Assembly: GCA_041861885.1 (NCBI GenBank)
Contig: JBGVUE010000001.1
Coordinates: 484,001-548,000 of the forward strand
Direction of reading: 5' to 3'
Length of the DNA stretch: 64,000 nucleotides
DNA from: Haloimpatiens sp. FM7315
GTDB taxonomy: Bacteria; Bacillota; Clostridia; Clostridiales; Clostridiaceae
Shown one piece after another: positions 47,604-60,253 of this stretch. Position 1 is the stretch's first letter. Every line of letters begins with the position of its first letter. Below the pieces are notes generated by a model, which saw nothing but the letters and a program-made list of their open reading frames with translations, was not told where the DNA came from and searched no databases. A program made the position numbers and the translations under genes.

Positions 47604-50424
47604 ATGAAGGATAGTATATACATAAAGGGAGCAAAGGTTAATAATCTAAAAAATGTAAGTTTAGAAATACCAAGAAATAAATTAGTAGTGTTTACTGGAC
47701 TTTCAGGTTCGGGAAAATCATCTTTAGCTTTTGATACTCTTTACGCGGAAGGTCAAAGAAGATATGTAGAGTCCTTATCTTCCTATGCTAGACAATTTTT
47801 AGGACAAATGGATAAACCAGACGTTGAGTACATAGAAGGACTATCACCGGCTATATCTATAGACCAAAAGACAACAAGTAGAAATCCAAGATCTACAGTA
47901 GGTACAGTAACTGAGATATATGATTATTTGAGATTGTTATATGCAAGAATTGGCGTTCCTCATTGCCCAAAGTGCAAAAGGAAATAAAACAGCAAACTGT
48001 AGACCAAATGGTAGACAAAATAATGGAGCTACCTGAGAGAACTAAAATTCAGATATTGTCACCTATAGTTAGGGGAAGAAAAGGTGAACATACAAAGTTA
48101 ATTGATAGAATTAAAAAAGAAGGCTATGTAAGAGTTAGAGTAGATGGTGAAATTATAGATGTACTAGAAGAAGAAATTAAAATTGAAAAGAATAAAAAGC
48201 ATAATATTGAAATAGTAATAGATAGAATAGTTATAAAAGATGGTGTTGAAGGTAGACTTACTGATTCTATAGAAGCAGCTTTAAAACTTGCAGAAGGTCT
48301 TGTGCTAGTTGATATAGTTGGACAAGAAGAAGTACTTTATAGTGAGAATTTTGCCTGCGCTGATTGTGGCATAAGTATAGGTGATCTAGAACCAAGATCC
48401 TTTTCTTTTAACTCTCCTTTTGGAAAATGCGATGAATGTGATGGTCTTGGTACCTTATTAGAAATAGATGAAAATTTAATAATACCAGACAAAAATAAAA
48501 GCATCAATGAGGGTGCCATTGTCTGTATAGGGGCTGGAAGCTTAAAAAAAGAATCTTGGACCTATTGCATTTTAGAGTCTTTGTCAAAGGAATATAAATT
48601 TTCACTAGATACACCTGTAGAAAAATTAAATAAAGACATAATAGAAATCTTGCTATACGGAACTAAGGGTAAGAAAATAAAAGTTCATTATGTAAAAGAA
48701 GATAGAGAAGGTGTTTACAATCATAATTTTGAAGGCTTTGTAAATAACTTAAAGAGAAGGTATATGGAGACTTCATCTGATTATATTAAAAAGGAAGTTG
48801 AACAGTATATGAGTAACAATCCTTGTCCAAAGTGTAAAGGTGCAAGGTTGAAGGAAGAGGTTCTAGGTGTAACAATAGGTGGTAAAAATATATTTGAGTT
48901 TTGCAGTATGTCAGTAAAAGATGAAGTGTTTTTTTTAGATTCCTTAGTTTTATCTGAAAAACATAAGATAATTTCTGATCAAATTGTAAAAGAAATAAAA
49001 AATAGATTAAATTTTTTAATAAATGTAGGTCTTAATTACTTGAACTTAACAAGAACTGCAGGAACTTTATCAGGAGGAGAATCTCAAAGAATACGTCTTG
49101 CAACTCAGATTGGTTCTAGCTTAGTTGGAGTGCTTTACATACTTGATGAGCCTAGTATTGGACTTCATCAAAGGGATAATGATAAGCTTATAAGCACTTT
49201 AAAAAGTCTAAGAGATGTTGGAAATACTTTAGTAGTTGTAGAACACGATGAAGACACTATGAGAAGTGCAGATTATATAGTAGATGTGGGACCTGGTGCT
49301 GGTGAACATGGAGGAGAGATAGTAGCTCATGGAGATATTGAGGCCATAAAAAACTGCAAAGAATCCATAACAGGTCAATACTTAAAAGGTGATAAGAAGA
49401 TAGAGATACCAGAAAAAAGAAGAAAATCGCAAAATAAATGCATTAAAATAACTGGAGCAAGGCAAAATAATCTTAAAAATATAAATGCAGAGTTTCCTTT
49501 AGGTCTTTTTACCTGCGTTACTGGAGTGTCAGGTTCAGGAAAAAGCACTTTAGTCAACGAAATATTATATAAAGGAATAAATAAAATAATAAATAGTTCT
49601 AAAATTAACCCGGGACTTCATAAAAGTATTACAGGAACAGAGAATATAGATAAGATAATAAATATAGACCAAAGTCCAATAGGAAGAACTCCAAGATCAA
49701 ACCCTGCTACCTATACAGGTGTATTTGACATTATAAGAGAAGTTTTTTCAAATATTCCAGAATCTAAAATGAGAGGATATAAATCAGGAAGGTTTAGTTT
49801 TAACGTAAAAGGTGGAAGATGTGAAGCTTGTAAGGGAGATGGAATAATAAAAATTGAGATGCAATTTTTATCAGACGTATACGTCCCTTGTGAAGTTTGT
49901 AAAGGCAAAAGGTATAATAGAGAGACTTTAGAGGTTAAATATAAAGGAAAGAACATAAGTGAAATATTAAATATGACAGTGGAAGAAGCTGTGGGTTTTT
50001 TGAACATCTCCCTAGAATAAAAAATAAGCTACAGACATTAATGGATGTAGGCCTTTCATATATAAGATTAGGTCAGCCATCTACAGAACTTTCAGGAGGA
50101 GAGGCTCAGAGAATAAAATTAGCCTATGAGCTTTCAAAAAGAAGCACAGGTAAAACTGTTTATATATTAGATGAACCTACTACAGGCCTTCATATAGATG
50201 ATGTAAATAAATTAATAAAAATTTTACAACGTCTAGTAGATGCCGGAAATACTGTAATAGTAATAGAACATAACTTAGATGTAATAAAGTGCTCCGACTA
50301 CATCCTTGACTTAGGGCCAGAAGGAGGAGATAAGGGAGGTAGTATTATAGCTAAGGGAACTCCAGAAGATATAGCAGAAAATAGCCAGTCTTATACAGGA
50401 CAATACTTAAAAAAGATGTTATAA
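47604..50424 (+). CDS. uvrA: Excinuclease ABC subunit A (two frame breaks)
   Basis: Repaired length 940 aa, exactly as expected. Two ABC modules: Walker [17 protein letters not shown] and [16 protein letters not shown]; signatures [12 protein letters not shown] and [12 protein letters not shown]; zinc modules CPKCK-x-CPKC (CADCGI...CDECDG) and [17 protein letters not shown]...CEVCKG. Breaks at the A-run 47976-47979 and T-run 49996-50001 are each repaired by one base. It recognises DNA damage with UvrB; probably co-transcribed from the SOS promoter. Confidence 0.96.
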
Positions 50425-50426
50425 TT

Positions 50427-50462
50427 TACAATAGACTAGTGGGTTCTAGTCTATTGTATTTT
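50427..50462 (+). terminator. Terminator after uvrA
   Basis: CAATAGACTAG / CTAGTCTATTG stem with a 6-nt loop, followed by TATTTT. Confidence 0.85.
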
Positions 50463-50484
50463 ATGCAAAGAAGGTGAAAAGGGT

Positions 50485-50924
50485 ATGGACTTAAATAAAT
50501 TCAGTTTTATATCAAAGATATTTACTATAGTCATAATAGCCATAATTTATGTAGTAATATTCTTCATATTAAAGATAATGTATAAAGATGTGAAAAACAC
50601 AGGTAAGAAAAGCCTTAGAAGAAAAAAATACGGCTTAGAGATTCTCGAGATAAGAGGCAGTGAAACTCTTGAAATTGGAAGTGTAATTCCTGTCACGGGA
50701 GTTATAACAATTGGAAGAAAAAATGATAATTTAGTGCAATTAGTGGATGCTTATGTATCGGGGTATCATGCAAAAGTTTTTTGAAAAACAATGATTGTAT
50801 TATAGAGGATTTAGAGAGCACTAATGGTACTTTTGTAAATGATAAAAAAATAAATGGTGCAAGTTATTTAAGATCAGGAGATATTGTTCAAGTAGGAAAT
50901 TCAACTTTTAAAGTTATAGGATAA
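50485..50924 (+). CDS. Membrane-anchored FHA-domain protein (one frame break)
   Basis: The repaired protein is 146 aa: one N-terminal membrane segment (FTIVIIAIIYVVIFFILKIMY) and a cytoplasmic FHA domain (TIGRKNDNLVQLVDAYVSGYHAK and DLESTNGTFVND), which binds phosphothreonine. Such proteins often link Ser/Thr kinases to cell-wall synthesis. It is the first gene of an FHA-FtsW/RodA-PBP operon. The frame breaks at the T-run 50777-50782; one T restores KVFLKNNDCIIEDLE. Confidence 0.88.
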
Positions 50925-50940
50925 ATAGGAGGTCTTCTCA

Positions 50941-52142
50941 GTGAATTATTTGGCTGACGAGAAAAAACTTTTAAAATACACATATTTATTATGTTTTGCA
51001 ATTTTTGCAGATTTGTTTTTAATTAAGAATCCTTTTGATAAGGGTGCACTTGTAATGGCGGTTTTGCTTACAGTTCTAATAGGTTATTCTCATTTCATAA
51101 TAAGAAGGTATTTTCCAGATGGTGATAAATATATTTTGATAATATCTTGTATATTGTCTGTTATTGGGATTGGAGTGCTATACAGATTAAACTCAAGTAT
51201 ATCTGTAAAACAGCTTATTTGGTTTTCAGTAGGAATTGCTGGATTCATACTTATAGTTGTAATACTCCCAGATTTAGAGACCTTTTGTAAACTAAGATAT
51301 TTTTACATGGTAATTACAATTATACTTATGTCTTTAGGTGCTTTATTTGGAGATAAGATATATGGGGCTAGGAACTGGATAACTGTTGGTGGTACAAAAT
51401 TTCAGCCTTCAGAATTTGCAAAGTTATTTTTAGTTGCATACTTAGCTTCAGCTCTTAGAGACTATAAGAATTTTAAAAATTTAATAGAACCTGCAATAGT
51501 GGTTATGATTTCCTTAGGATTTATGGTTTTGCAAAAAGACTTAGGCTCAGCACTGATATTTTTGGAATATCTATAACTATGCTTTATATTGCAACTTCTA
51601 AATTAAAGTATGTGCTTACTTGTTTGGGCTTATTTGTAATAGGAAGTTTTATAAGTTATAAATTGTTTGGACATATTAGGCTTAGGGTTATGATATGGCT
51701 AAATCCATTTAAATACGCATCAAACGAATCACTTCAAGTGGTTCAAGGGTTAATTGCAATCGCAAGCGGAGGTTTATTTGGATCTGGATTAGGTCTTGGA
51801 TATCCTGGTTTTGTACCTGTAAATGAGTCGGATTTTATATTTGCAGCAATATGTGAAGAGTTAGGTATACTTACAGGAATGGCTATTATTATACTTTACT
51901 TTATATTGTTCTATAGGTGTATAAGGGCGGCCTTAAAGGCAAATAACAACTTTTCAAGACTTCTCGCGGTAGGGTATAGTTCAATGCTTGCCTCACAAGT
52001 TCTTGTTATTTTAGGTGGAGTCATGAATATAATACCACTTACGGGTATAACACTACCACTTGTAAGTTATGGCGGAAGTTCTATGATAATAACATTCTTT
52101 TCCTTGGGTGTATTACAGAAAATATCTGAAGAGGGGGTGTAA
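50941..52142 (+). CDS. SEDS peptidoglycan polymerase, FtsW/RodA/SpoVE family (one frame break)
   Basis: The repaired protein is 400 aa with about ten membrane segments. Family motifs: GARNWITVGGTKFQPSEFAKL, QKDLGSALIFF, and LPLVSYGGSSMI near the end. It polymerises glycan from lipid II with the class B PBP encoded next. Whether it is the division, elongation or sporulation paralogue is not decidable here. The frame breaks at the T-run 51559-51563; one T gives ALIFFGISITMLY. GTG start after AGGAGG. Confidence 0.92.
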
Positions 52143-52144
52143 TT

Positions 52145-53553
52145 ATGAAGGATATTTCAGGAAACATAAAAAAGGTTATGATAATTTTCTTAATGCTTTT
52201 TATGGGGCTTATCATGTATATATCTTATTTTGAGATATTTACAGGACACAAAATAGTTGCAAGAGCGGATAATAAAAGATTGTGGGCAAAGAGAAATGCA
52301 ATATTAAGAGGGATTATATACGATAGAAATATGAAACCTTTAGCTGAAAGTAGCAAAAATGGCACAAAGCAAGAGAGAAAGTATTTGTATGATGATTTAT
52401 TTGCACATGTCATAGGCTATGAAGATGAAAAGTATGGTTTAACTGGAATTGAAAAAAATATGACAAGTATCTAGCAGCTATTGATACTATAGATATATAT
52501 AATGTTTTTAATTTTAAAAATAAAGAGGGAAATAAAAAAGGATATAATTTAGTCACTTCTCTAAATTACGAACTTCAAAAAAGTGCTTATGATTTATTAG
52601 GAGATAATAAGGGATCTGTAGTTGCCTTAAATCCTAAAACTGGCGAAGTACTAGCTATGGTGTCAAAACCTTCTTTTGATCCTAATAGTTTAGATGAAAA
52701 TTGGGAAGCTATTAACAAAAATCAAGATGTACCTCTTTTAAATAGAGCAGTGTCTGGCATGTATCCTCCTGGATCTGTTTTTAAAGTAATTACATCTGTA
52801 AGTGCTCTTGAAAACATTGGTAATATAAGATCTAGATCCATAAATGATAAAGGAAGACTTGTTTTTAACCAAAATGAAAAATTGAGCAACTATAATGGAG
52901 AAGTTTTGGGTCCAATAAATTTTAAAGAAGCTTTTGTACATTCAAGTAATGTGTTTTTTGGCCAAATTGGTATAGATTTAGGAAATGAAAAGTTAAAGGA
53001 AACAGCAGAAAAATTTTGCTTTAACAAAACCATTCCTTCAGATGGTGTGACTATTGACAACAGTAGATTTCCACAGTATAAAAGCTATGAAATAGGAAAT
53101 GTTGCTCAAAGTGCCATAGGTCAAAGTGGTGTATTAGCTACACCTATACAAATGGGATTAGTTGCAGCGACTATTGCTAACGATGGAATTATGATGAAAC
53201 CTAAAATAGTAAATAAAGTTGTGAACTCTAAGGGAAACATTATAAAGACCTTTGGAGAAGAAGAGGTTTCACAAATAACTTCTTCTGAAAATGCAAGTTT
53301 AATAAAAAACTTTATGAGAGAGACTGTTCTAAGAGGAACTGCTAGAGCTGCTAATGATTCTAAAGTTGAAATATGCGGTAAAACAGGTACAGCAGATCAT
53401 AAGGATGGAAGTACTCCTCATTCTTGGTTTATAGGTTTTGCTCCTTTAAACAATCCGCAAATTGCCATAGTAGTTATGGTGGAAAATGGTGGAACTGGTG
53501 GCGGAGCTGCAACCAAAATTGCAACAAAATTAATTAACAAGGCAGTTGAATAA
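52145..53553 (+). CDS. Class B penicillin-binding protein transpeptidase (one frame break)
   Basis: The repaired protein is about 469 aa: N-terminal membrane anchor, a short pedestal and the transpeptidase domain with SxxK (PPGSVFKVIT), SxN (HSSNVFFG) and KTG (CGKTGTADH). It crosslinks peptidoglycan with the SEDS partner encoded just before, starting 3 nt after its stop. The break is in the A-run 52452-52458; one A gives GIEKKYDKYLAAIDTID. Confidence 0.92.
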
Positions 53554-53582
53554 CTTATGACATTCAAAGAGGAGAAAGGCCC

Positions 53583-54188
53583 ATGACAGGAAAAACTCAC
53601 ATTGGCATGGGAATTGTAGCTTACGTTGGTGCATGTAGTACAATTCCAGGTGGATTTAATTATACAGGAGCAGCAGTTGTTGCTATAGCTTCCTTACTTC
53701 CGGATATAGATCATCCCAAAGGAATTTTAAATCAGTATATATTGCCCTTTAAAAACAACGCAACAAAAGTTGCAGTATACACAAGTATTGGTATGGTAAT
53801 TTTAACTTTAGATTTTTTGTATTTTAATAATATATTTCTTAAAGTACTTGGATTTATTCTCATAATGATTGCTTTTTCATCTCATAGGGAAGGGATAACT
53901 CACAGTCTAATGGGAATGATATTATTTGCTGTGATAATTTCCTATGTTGGAAAGCATTATGAAATTGCAAATATTATTTATTATTTTTTAATAGGATATG
54001 GTATGCATATTATAGGAGATATGTTTACTAAAAGAGGAGTTCCTGTTTTCTACCCTTTCAATAAGAAAAAATATAAATTCCCAGTAACTTTTGTAACAGG
54101 ATCTCCTAAGGGGAAGATAATAGAGGAATTCATAATGATAGCTGGACTTATGTACATAATATATAAACTTCCCAGTATTCTCATGTAG
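53583..54188 (+). CDS. YdjM/YfhP-type membrane-bound metal-dependent hydrolase family protein
   Basis: A 201-aa protein with three or four membrane segments and the family's conserved polar motifs: [28 protein letters not shown] and GYGMHIIGD. The histidines and aspartates suggest metal binding. Members in Proteobacteria (YdjM) are LexA-regulated; the function is unknown. It follows the PBP gene closely and precedes uvrC by 14 bp. Confidence 0.87.
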   Translation: MTGKTHIGMGIVAYVGACSTIPGGFNYTGAAVVAIASLLPDIDHPKGILNQYILPFKNNATKVAVYTSIGMVILTLDFLYFNNIFLKVLGFILIMIAFSSHREGITHSLMGMILFAVIISYVGKHYEIANIIYYFLIGYGMHIIGDMFTKRGVPVFYPFNKKKYKFPVTFVTGSPKGKIIEEFIMIAGLMYIIYKLPSILM

Positions 54189-54202
54189 ATTTGGAGGGAA
54201 TT

Positions 54203-56083
54203 ATGTTTGATTTTGAATATCATTTAAAGATGCTTCCAGATAAACCTGGAGTATACATTATGAAAAATGATGTTGGAACAGTGATTTATGTAGGAAAGGC
54301 AAAAATTTTAAAAAATAGAGTAAGACAATATTTTCAAAATTCTAAAAACCATTCGGAAAAAGTTAAAAAAATGGTAAAAGTCATAAGCGAATTTGAATAT
54401 ATAGTTACAGATTCTGAAATTGAAGCCTTAATATTAGAGTGCAATTTAATTAAAAAGTATAAGCCCAAATACAATATACTTTTAAAAGACGATAAAGAGT
54501 ATCCTTATGTAAAGATTACCTCTAACGAAGATTTCCCTAGAATTATAATAGCAAGAAAAAAGATAAAAGATGGTGCAAAGTATTTTGGACCCTATCCTCA
54601 ATATTCTAAAGTAAAAGAAATAATTCTTTTAATAAAAAAATATTTCCATTAAGAACCTGTAAAAAAACAATAAAAGAAGAGAATGAAGGCGGAGTTAAAA
54701 CAAGGCCATGCTTAAATTATCACATTGGACTTTGTAAAGCCCCCTGCAGTTTTTATGTATCTAAAGAAGAATATTTAAAGACAGTTCAAAATGTAGTTGA
54801 TCTACTTTCTGGAAAAGACAAAAGCATAAAAAAACAATTGGAAAAAAGTATGTATGAGGCTTCAGAAAATTTAGAATTTGAAAAAGCTGCTAGTTTAAGA
54901 GATAAAATACTGGCGGTAGATAAAGTAAGTGAAAATCAAAAAATAATATTTGGAAATTTTGAAAATGAAGATTATATAAATATATACAGAGATGACAAGG
55001 ATAGCTGCATACAAGTTTTTTTGTTAGAAACGGAAAAGTAATAGGCAGAGAACATTTTATTTTTGAAGATACGGTAGAAACTGATAAAAGTAAAATAATT
55101 ACAGATTTTATTAAGAGATTTTATGGAGGGACAGCTTTTGTACCTAAAATTATACTAGTTCCCTTTATTGACGATAAAGAACTTATTGAAAATTGGCTTT
55201 CCCTAAGAAAGGAATCAAGGGTAGAAATAAGGATTCCTAAAAAAGGTGACAAATTAAGGTTGATGCAAATGATAGAGAAAAATGCTAAAATATCTCTAGA
55301 ACAATTTAAGTTGAAATACATAATTGAAAAAGACACAAATGAAAACACTCTTAAAGAACTTATGAAGGCTTTAAATTTAGAAGATATGCCAGAGAGAATA
55401 GAATCCTATGATATTTCAAATATTCAGGGAGTGGATTCTGTAGGCAGTATGGTTGTTTTTGAAAATGGAAGGCCGAAGAACAATGATTATAGGAGATTTA
55501 AGATTAAAACTGTAGATGGACCTAATGATTATGATAGTATGAAAGAAATACTGGATAGAAGGTTTTCTCACGGGCTAAAAGAGATTGAAAGTGTGAAAAG
55601 TCATAATTTAAACTATAGTTTAGGAAAATTTTGTGTCTTCCCAGATTTGATTTTAATGGATGGTGGAATAGGACAGGTAAATGCTGCTAAGAATATATTA
55701 AAAAGGTATAATTTAAATATTCCCATAGCAGGTATGGTTAAAGACGATAAACACAGAACCAGAGGTCTTATATACAATGGTGAAGAGATATCCTTAAAAG
55801 GATATGACAGGGTGATGAAATTGATAACTAGAATACAAGATGAAGTTCATAGATTTGCAATTACCTACCACAGGTCTTTAAGAGGTAAGAGGATGCTCCA
55901 TTCAGTTTTGGAGGATATACCAAACATAGGAAGTTCTAGAAGAAAAGAATTACTTAAACAATTTGGAAGTATTGAAAATATAAAAAAAGCAACTTATGAT
56001 GAACTTATTTTAACACCTTCTATAAATAACAAAGCTGCAGAAAGTTTAATAGAATATTTTAAGAAAAGCAAAGGGGAGATTGA
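54203..56083 (+). CDS. uvrC: Excinuclease ABC subunit C (two or three frame breaks)
   Basis: The repaired protein is about 627 aa. GIY-YIG nuclease start ([24 protein letters not shown]), UVR motif ([14 protein letters not shown]), RNase H-like core ([39 protein letters not shown]) and C-terminal HhH ([19 protein letters not shown]). It makes both incisions in nucleotide excision repair. Breaks at A-run 54634-54640 and T-run 55016-55022. A further missing A in 56064-56067 would place the stop at 56081; without it the ORF runs into the PHP gene. Start ATG at 54203 after GGAGGG. Confidence 0.92.
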
Positions 56084-56084
56084 T

Positions 56085-56818
56085 ATGAAATACATAGCGG
56101 ATTTACATACTCATACTATTGTAAGTGGGCATGCCTATAGTACTTTGATGGAAAATATTAATGAGGCTTATAAAAAGGGAATAAAAATATTAGGTAGCAC
56201 AGAGCATGGTCCAACTATGCCAGGGGGCCTCATTTATTTCATTTTGGAAACCTAAAGGTTATACCAAGAAAGGTAAATGGCGTTATTGTTTTAAGAGGCT
56301 GTGAAGCTAATATTATAGATTATAAAGGAAATTTAGATATACCAGATAAAATTCAGAAATCTTTAGATCTTATTGTTGCAAGTTTACATGATGTATGTTT
56401 AAAACCTGGGAGTATAGATGAAAACACTGAAGCTCTTTTGAATGTAATGGAAAATCCATATGTAGATATTATAGGACATTTAGGTAATCCTGTTTTCCCT
56501 ATACATAAAGAAAAAGTCATAAAGAAAGCAAAAGAAAAGAATATTATAATAGAAATAAACAACAGCTCTTTTGTTGGCTCTAGAGAAGGTAGCAAAGAAA
56601 ATTGTAGTGAAATTGTAAGATTATGTAAAAAATACGGAACTTATTTAACTTTAAATAGTGATTCTCATTTTGCAACTTGTATAGGAGATTTCAAAGTTGC
56701 AGAGGAAATTATAAATTCAGTAGGAATTTCAGAAGATCAAATTATAAATACTTCAGAAAAGAAACTAATTAATTATTTAAAGGAAAAAGGTAAAGCTATT
56801 GACATATGCATTGAATAA
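56085..56818 (+). CDS. PHP-domain phosphohydrolase, YcdX-like (one frame break)
   Basis: The repaired protein is about 244 aa. PHP metal motifs: [18 protein letters not shown] near the start, [29 protein letters not shown] and [14 protein letters not shown]. Likely a trinuclear-metal phosphatase with unknown substrate. An RBS (AGGGGAG) 7 nt before the ATG supports an independent start. The frame breaks at the G-run 56223-56227, the only clear non-A/T run among the breaks; one G gives [15 protein letters not shown]. Confidence 0.88.
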
Positions 56819-56959
56819 AACATATTATATATACTGTGTGTATTAAGATTTATTGGTCTATGAGTTTAAAACTTGTATTTTGAATGATATGCACTGGAAT
56901 TATAAAATACATTTCTTATGAGATGATGTGTAATTTAAATTGTTAAAAGGAGATAGAGT

Positions 56960-57871
56960 ATGAATCAATATAAGGATTTTAGTTGTATTTTAAAATCAAT
57001 ACTCAAAGAAGATGTACTAATAGATGAACCTATGAAGAAGCACACTTCTTTTAAAGTAGGTGGACCTAGTGATGTATTAGTAACTCCTGAAAGCCTTAGT
57101 GATATTGTAGATGTGATTAAGCTTTGCAGAAAAGAAAAAGTTCCATATTGCATTATTGGAAATGGATCTAATATTCTTGTTAAAGATGGTGGAATACGAG
57201 GAGTTGTAATAAAAACGTCAAAATTAAATAATATAAAAATAGATGGAGCTAAGGTTACTGCTGAAAGTGGTGCTATGTTATCTGTTGTCAGTAAAAAATC
57301 AGCTTCCTATTCACTAACTGGACTTGAGTTTGCAAGTGGAATTCCAGGGACTATAGGCGGGGCTATAACCATGAATGCAGGTGCTTATAATGGTGAAATG
57401 TCACAAGTTGTTGAATCTGCAGTAATTTTGGATGAAAATGGTGAAGTAAGGGAACTTACCAAAGAAGAATTAGAGTTAAGCTATAGAAAAAGTGCCATAT
57501 TAAAGTATGGTTACATAGTTCTAAGCGTTACGTTGTCCTTAAAAATGGGTGATAAGGAAAAAATAATAAATAGAATTAATGAGTTAACAAAAAGAAGAAC
57601 GGAAAAGCAGCCCTTAGAGTATCCTTCTGCAGGAAGTACATTTAAAAGACCAGAGGGTCATTTTACAGGACAGTTAATTGAAGAAAGTGGTTTAAAAGGT
57701 GCATTTGTAGGGGGAGCTCAGGTATCAGAAAAACACGCTGGTTTTATAATAAACAAGGGGAATGCCAGTGCTAAAGATATATTGGATTTAATTAAAATGG
57801 TAGAAGATATAGTTAAGGAAAAATACAATGTGGAGCTTCATCCTGAAGTTAGAATTGTAGGAGAAGAATAA
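56960..57871 (+). CDS. murB: UDP-N-acetylmuramate dehydrogenase
   Basis: MurB reduces UDP-GlcNAc-enolpyruvate to UDP-MurNAc using FAD and NADPH. The 303-aa protein has [14 protein letters not shown]-binding [35 protein letters not shown], and [15 protein letters not shown] with the catalytic serine. AAGGAG precedes the ATG. It heads the conserved murB-rapZ-yvcK-whiA neighbourhood but is cut off from it by a terminator. Confidence 0.96.
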   Translation: MNQYKDFSCILKSILKEDVLIDEPMKKHTSFKVGGPSDVLVTPESLSDIVDVIKLCRKEKVPYCIIGNGSNILVKDGGIRGVVIKTSKLNNIKIDGAKVTAESGAMLSVVSKKSASYSLTGLEFASGIPGTIGGAITMNAGAYNGEMSQVVESAVILDENGEVRELTKEELELSYRKSAILKYGYIVLSVTLSLKMGDKEKIINRINELTKRRTEKQPLEYPSAGSTFKRPEGHFTGQLIEESGLKGAFVGGAQVSEKHAGFIINKGNASAKDILDLIKMVEDIVKEKYNVELHPEVRIVGEE

Positions 57872-57904
57872 AAAACATACTTTTTTAGAGAAAGAATTTT
57901 TTAT

Positions 57905-57944
57905 AAAAAGCTATAAGCAAATTTAAAATTGCTTATAGCTTTTT
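57905..57944 (+). terminator. Terminator after murB
   Basis: AAAAGCTATAAGCAA pairs perfectly with TTGCTTATAGCTTTT, 8-nt loop, followed by GGTCTTT. Confidence 0.88.
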
Positions 57945-58034
57945 GGTCTTTACAAAACTAATACAGGTGGTTAGAGTATTAGGTTTTGTGTTATAATAAT
58001 ATATAAAACTGTAGAGTATAGCGAGGTGATTTTA

Positions 58035-58919
58035 ATGAGATTTGTAATAGTTACAGGACTATCTGGAGCAGGAAAAACTCAAGCTATAAGAGCACTAGAG
58101 GATTTAGGATATTTTTGCGTTGATAACTTGCCAACTACCCTAATACCTAAATTTGCAGAGGCTTGTTTTCAAACTGCAGGAAAGATTGACAAAACAGCTT
58201 TGGTCATAGATATACGTGGAGGAGAATTTTTTAAGGATCTTTTTAATAGCCTATATTATTTGAAAAATGAAGGATATCACTATGAGATACTATATTTAGA
58301 AGCAAGTGACAAGGTTTTAATAAAAAGATATAAAGAATCCAGAAGAAAGCATCCACTAGCACCTGAGGGCAGAATTATAAATGGAATTAATATAGAAAGA
58401 GATAGATTAAGCGAAGTAAGACAAAAATCAGATTATATAATAGATACAACTAGTTTATCCACTATGGAACTAAGGAAAAAAATAAACTCTATATATGGAG
58501 AAAAAGATCAAATAGAAAACAAACTTATGATAACAGTTTTATCTTTTGGTTTTAAATATGGAATACCAATAGATGCAGATTTAGTGTTTGATGTTAGATT
58601 TTTACCTAATCCCTATTATATTCCAGAATTAAAGGGGTATTCAGGAAACGATGCTTCAGTTAGGGATTATGTTTTAAGTTTTAATGAAACTAAGGAATTT
58701 ATAAAAATGCTTAGTGATATGCTTAATTTTTTAATACCAAATTACATTAAAGAAGGAAAAAAACAACTTATAATAGCTATAGGATGCACAGGCGGTAGAC
58801 ATAGATCCGTTACTATAGCAAATAGTATATATAAACAATTAAAAAACCAGGGAAATATTACATCAATAGATCACAGAGATATAAATGAAGATGTGAATAA
58901 GGGTGGTATGAAGCTATGA
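58035..58919 (+). CDS. rapZ: RNase adapter RapZ / YvcJ nucleotide-binding protein
   Basis: About 294 aa. N-terminal Walker A ([20 protein letters not shown]), [14 protein letters not shown], and the C-terminal RapZ motif [14 protein letters not shown]. It binds nucleotides (GTP in YvcJ); in Gram-positives the role is unclear, while in E. coli RapZ controls GlmZ decay. ATG at 58035 after GAGGTG; the upstream ATG (58026) would lie at the RBS. It overlaps yvcK by 4 bp (ATGA). Confidence 0.95.
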   Translation: MRFVIVTGLSGAGKTQAIRALEDLGYFCVDNLPTTLIPKFAEACFQTAGKIDKTALVIDIRGGEFFKDLFNSLYYLKNEGYHYEILYLEASDKVLIKRYKESRRKHPLAPEGRIINGINIERDRLSEVRQKSDYIIDTTSLSTMELRKKINSIYGEKDQIENKLMITVLSFGFKYGIPIDADLVFDVRFLPNPYYIPELKGYSGNDASVRDYVLSFNETKEFIKMLSDMLNFLIPNYIKEGKKQLIIAIGCTGGRHRSVTIANSIYKQLKNQGNITSIDHRDINEDVNKGGMKL

Positions 58920-60253
58920 AGCTTGCACAATGGCTTAGGCCAGGTATAAGAGTAAAGAGATGGGTTTTATTTGGAATAATGGGCATTCTTTTAATAGTTT
59001 TTGGCATAATAGAGTTTTTAAACAAGATGTATTACAACATCTACTATATAGCTTTTTATATTTTTCTTATAGTTTGCGGGGTTTTTGCGGTTTATGTATC
59101 CATAAATCAAGGTATGAAAGCAGTAATCGCACTTATAAATCAAGGGTATTTAAAGGTGTCCTTTGACTCTAGAAAGCTTGGAAATTTGATATATGAAAAA
59201 AGACTTTTGGTTAAGGGACCAAAGATTGTAGTTATTGGAGGGGGAACAGGGCTTTCTACTATGCTTAGAGGTCTTAAGTACTATACCTCCAATATTACTG
59301 CAATAGTTACTGTTGGTGATGATGGTGGAGGTTCTGGTGCTCTAAGAGAGGACCTTGGTATACTTCCACCAGGTGATATAAGAAACTGTATACTGGCTTT
59401 AGCTGATACTGAGCCTATTATGGAGGATTTGATTCAGTATAGGTTTAAAGAGGGAAGACTTAAAAACCAGAGCTTTGGAAATCTGTTTTTGGCTGCTATG
59501 AATGGGATTTCTGATAATTTTGAGGATGCTGTTCAGAAAATGAGTTCAGTTTTAGCCGTAACTGGTAAAGTTTTGCCGGTTACTCTTGACAATATGGTTT
59601 TAAAGGCAAGACTTGAAAATGGTATGATTATTGAAGGTGAGTCTAACATACCTGATAAATCCCTAGAATTTAAAAGTAAAATAGATAGAATCTTTATAGA
59701 ACCAGAAGATGCTAAAGCACTTAAAGAAGCAGTTCAAGCTATAAAAGAGGCAGATGCAGTTGTGTTAGGTCCAGGAAGCTTATATACAAGCATAATGCCA
59801 AATTTACTTGTAAAAGACATATCAAATGCTATAAAGAAAACAAAAGCATTAAAAATATATATATGCAATATAATGACTCAGCCCGGGGAAACTGATGAAT
59901 TTAAAGTATCAGATCACATAAAGGCTATACACAAGCATATAGGTGAAAGAGTTTTAGATTATGTTGTTGTAAATAATGAAAAAATAAACAATGATTTAGT
60001 TGATAAATATAAGCTTAAAACTTCCCATTTAGTTTTCTGTGATGAAGAAGAAATAAAGCGCATGAATGTAAGTGTTGTTAAGGAAAATCTTATAAGCATA
60101 AGAAAGGGTTTAATAAGGCATGATACGGAGAAATTATCTTCAGTTTTAATTGAAACTATAATGGATAAACAGTTGTTCTACGATAGAAAGAAGATATTAG
60201 AATATTTCTACCTATCAGAGAGATTAAAGGAAAATAGAAGGGAAAGAAGTTAA
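58916..60253 (+). CDS. yvcK: YvcK/CofD-like gluconeogenesis factor
   Basis: A 445-aa protein with two N-terminal membrane segments ([40 protein letters not shown]) and a CofD-like nucleotide-sugar domain: [61 protein letters not shown] and [18 protein letters not shown]. YvcK binds UDP-GlcNAc and affects cell shape and growth on gluconeogenic carbon. The membrane-anchored form is usual in clostridia. whiA begins right after the stop. Confidence 0.95.
   Translation: MKLAQWLRPGIRVKRWVLFGIMGILLIVFGIIEFLNKMYYNIYYIAFYIFLIVCGVFAVYVSINQGMKAVIALINQGYLKVSFDSRKLGNLIYEKRLLVKGPKIVVIGGGTGLSTMLRGLKYYTSNITAIVTVGDDGGGSGALREDLGILPPGDIRNCILALADTEPIMEDLIQYRFKEGRLKNQSFGNLFLAAMNGISDNFEDAVQKMSSVLAVTGKVLPVTLDNMVLKARLENGMIIEGESNIPDKSLEFKSKIDRIFIEPEDAKALKEAVQAIKEADAVVLGPGSLYTSIMPNLLVKDISNAIKKTKALKIYICNIMTQPGETDEFKVSDHIKAIHKHIGERVLDYVVVNNEKINNDLVDKYKLKTSHLVFCDEEEIKRMNVSVVKENLISIRKGLIRHDTEKLSSVLIETIMDKQLFYDRKKILEYFYLSERLKENRRERS

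Noticed and set aside
52225..52413. 62-aa minus-strand ORF inside the PBP gene
   Set aside because: Antisense shadow of a conserved gene.
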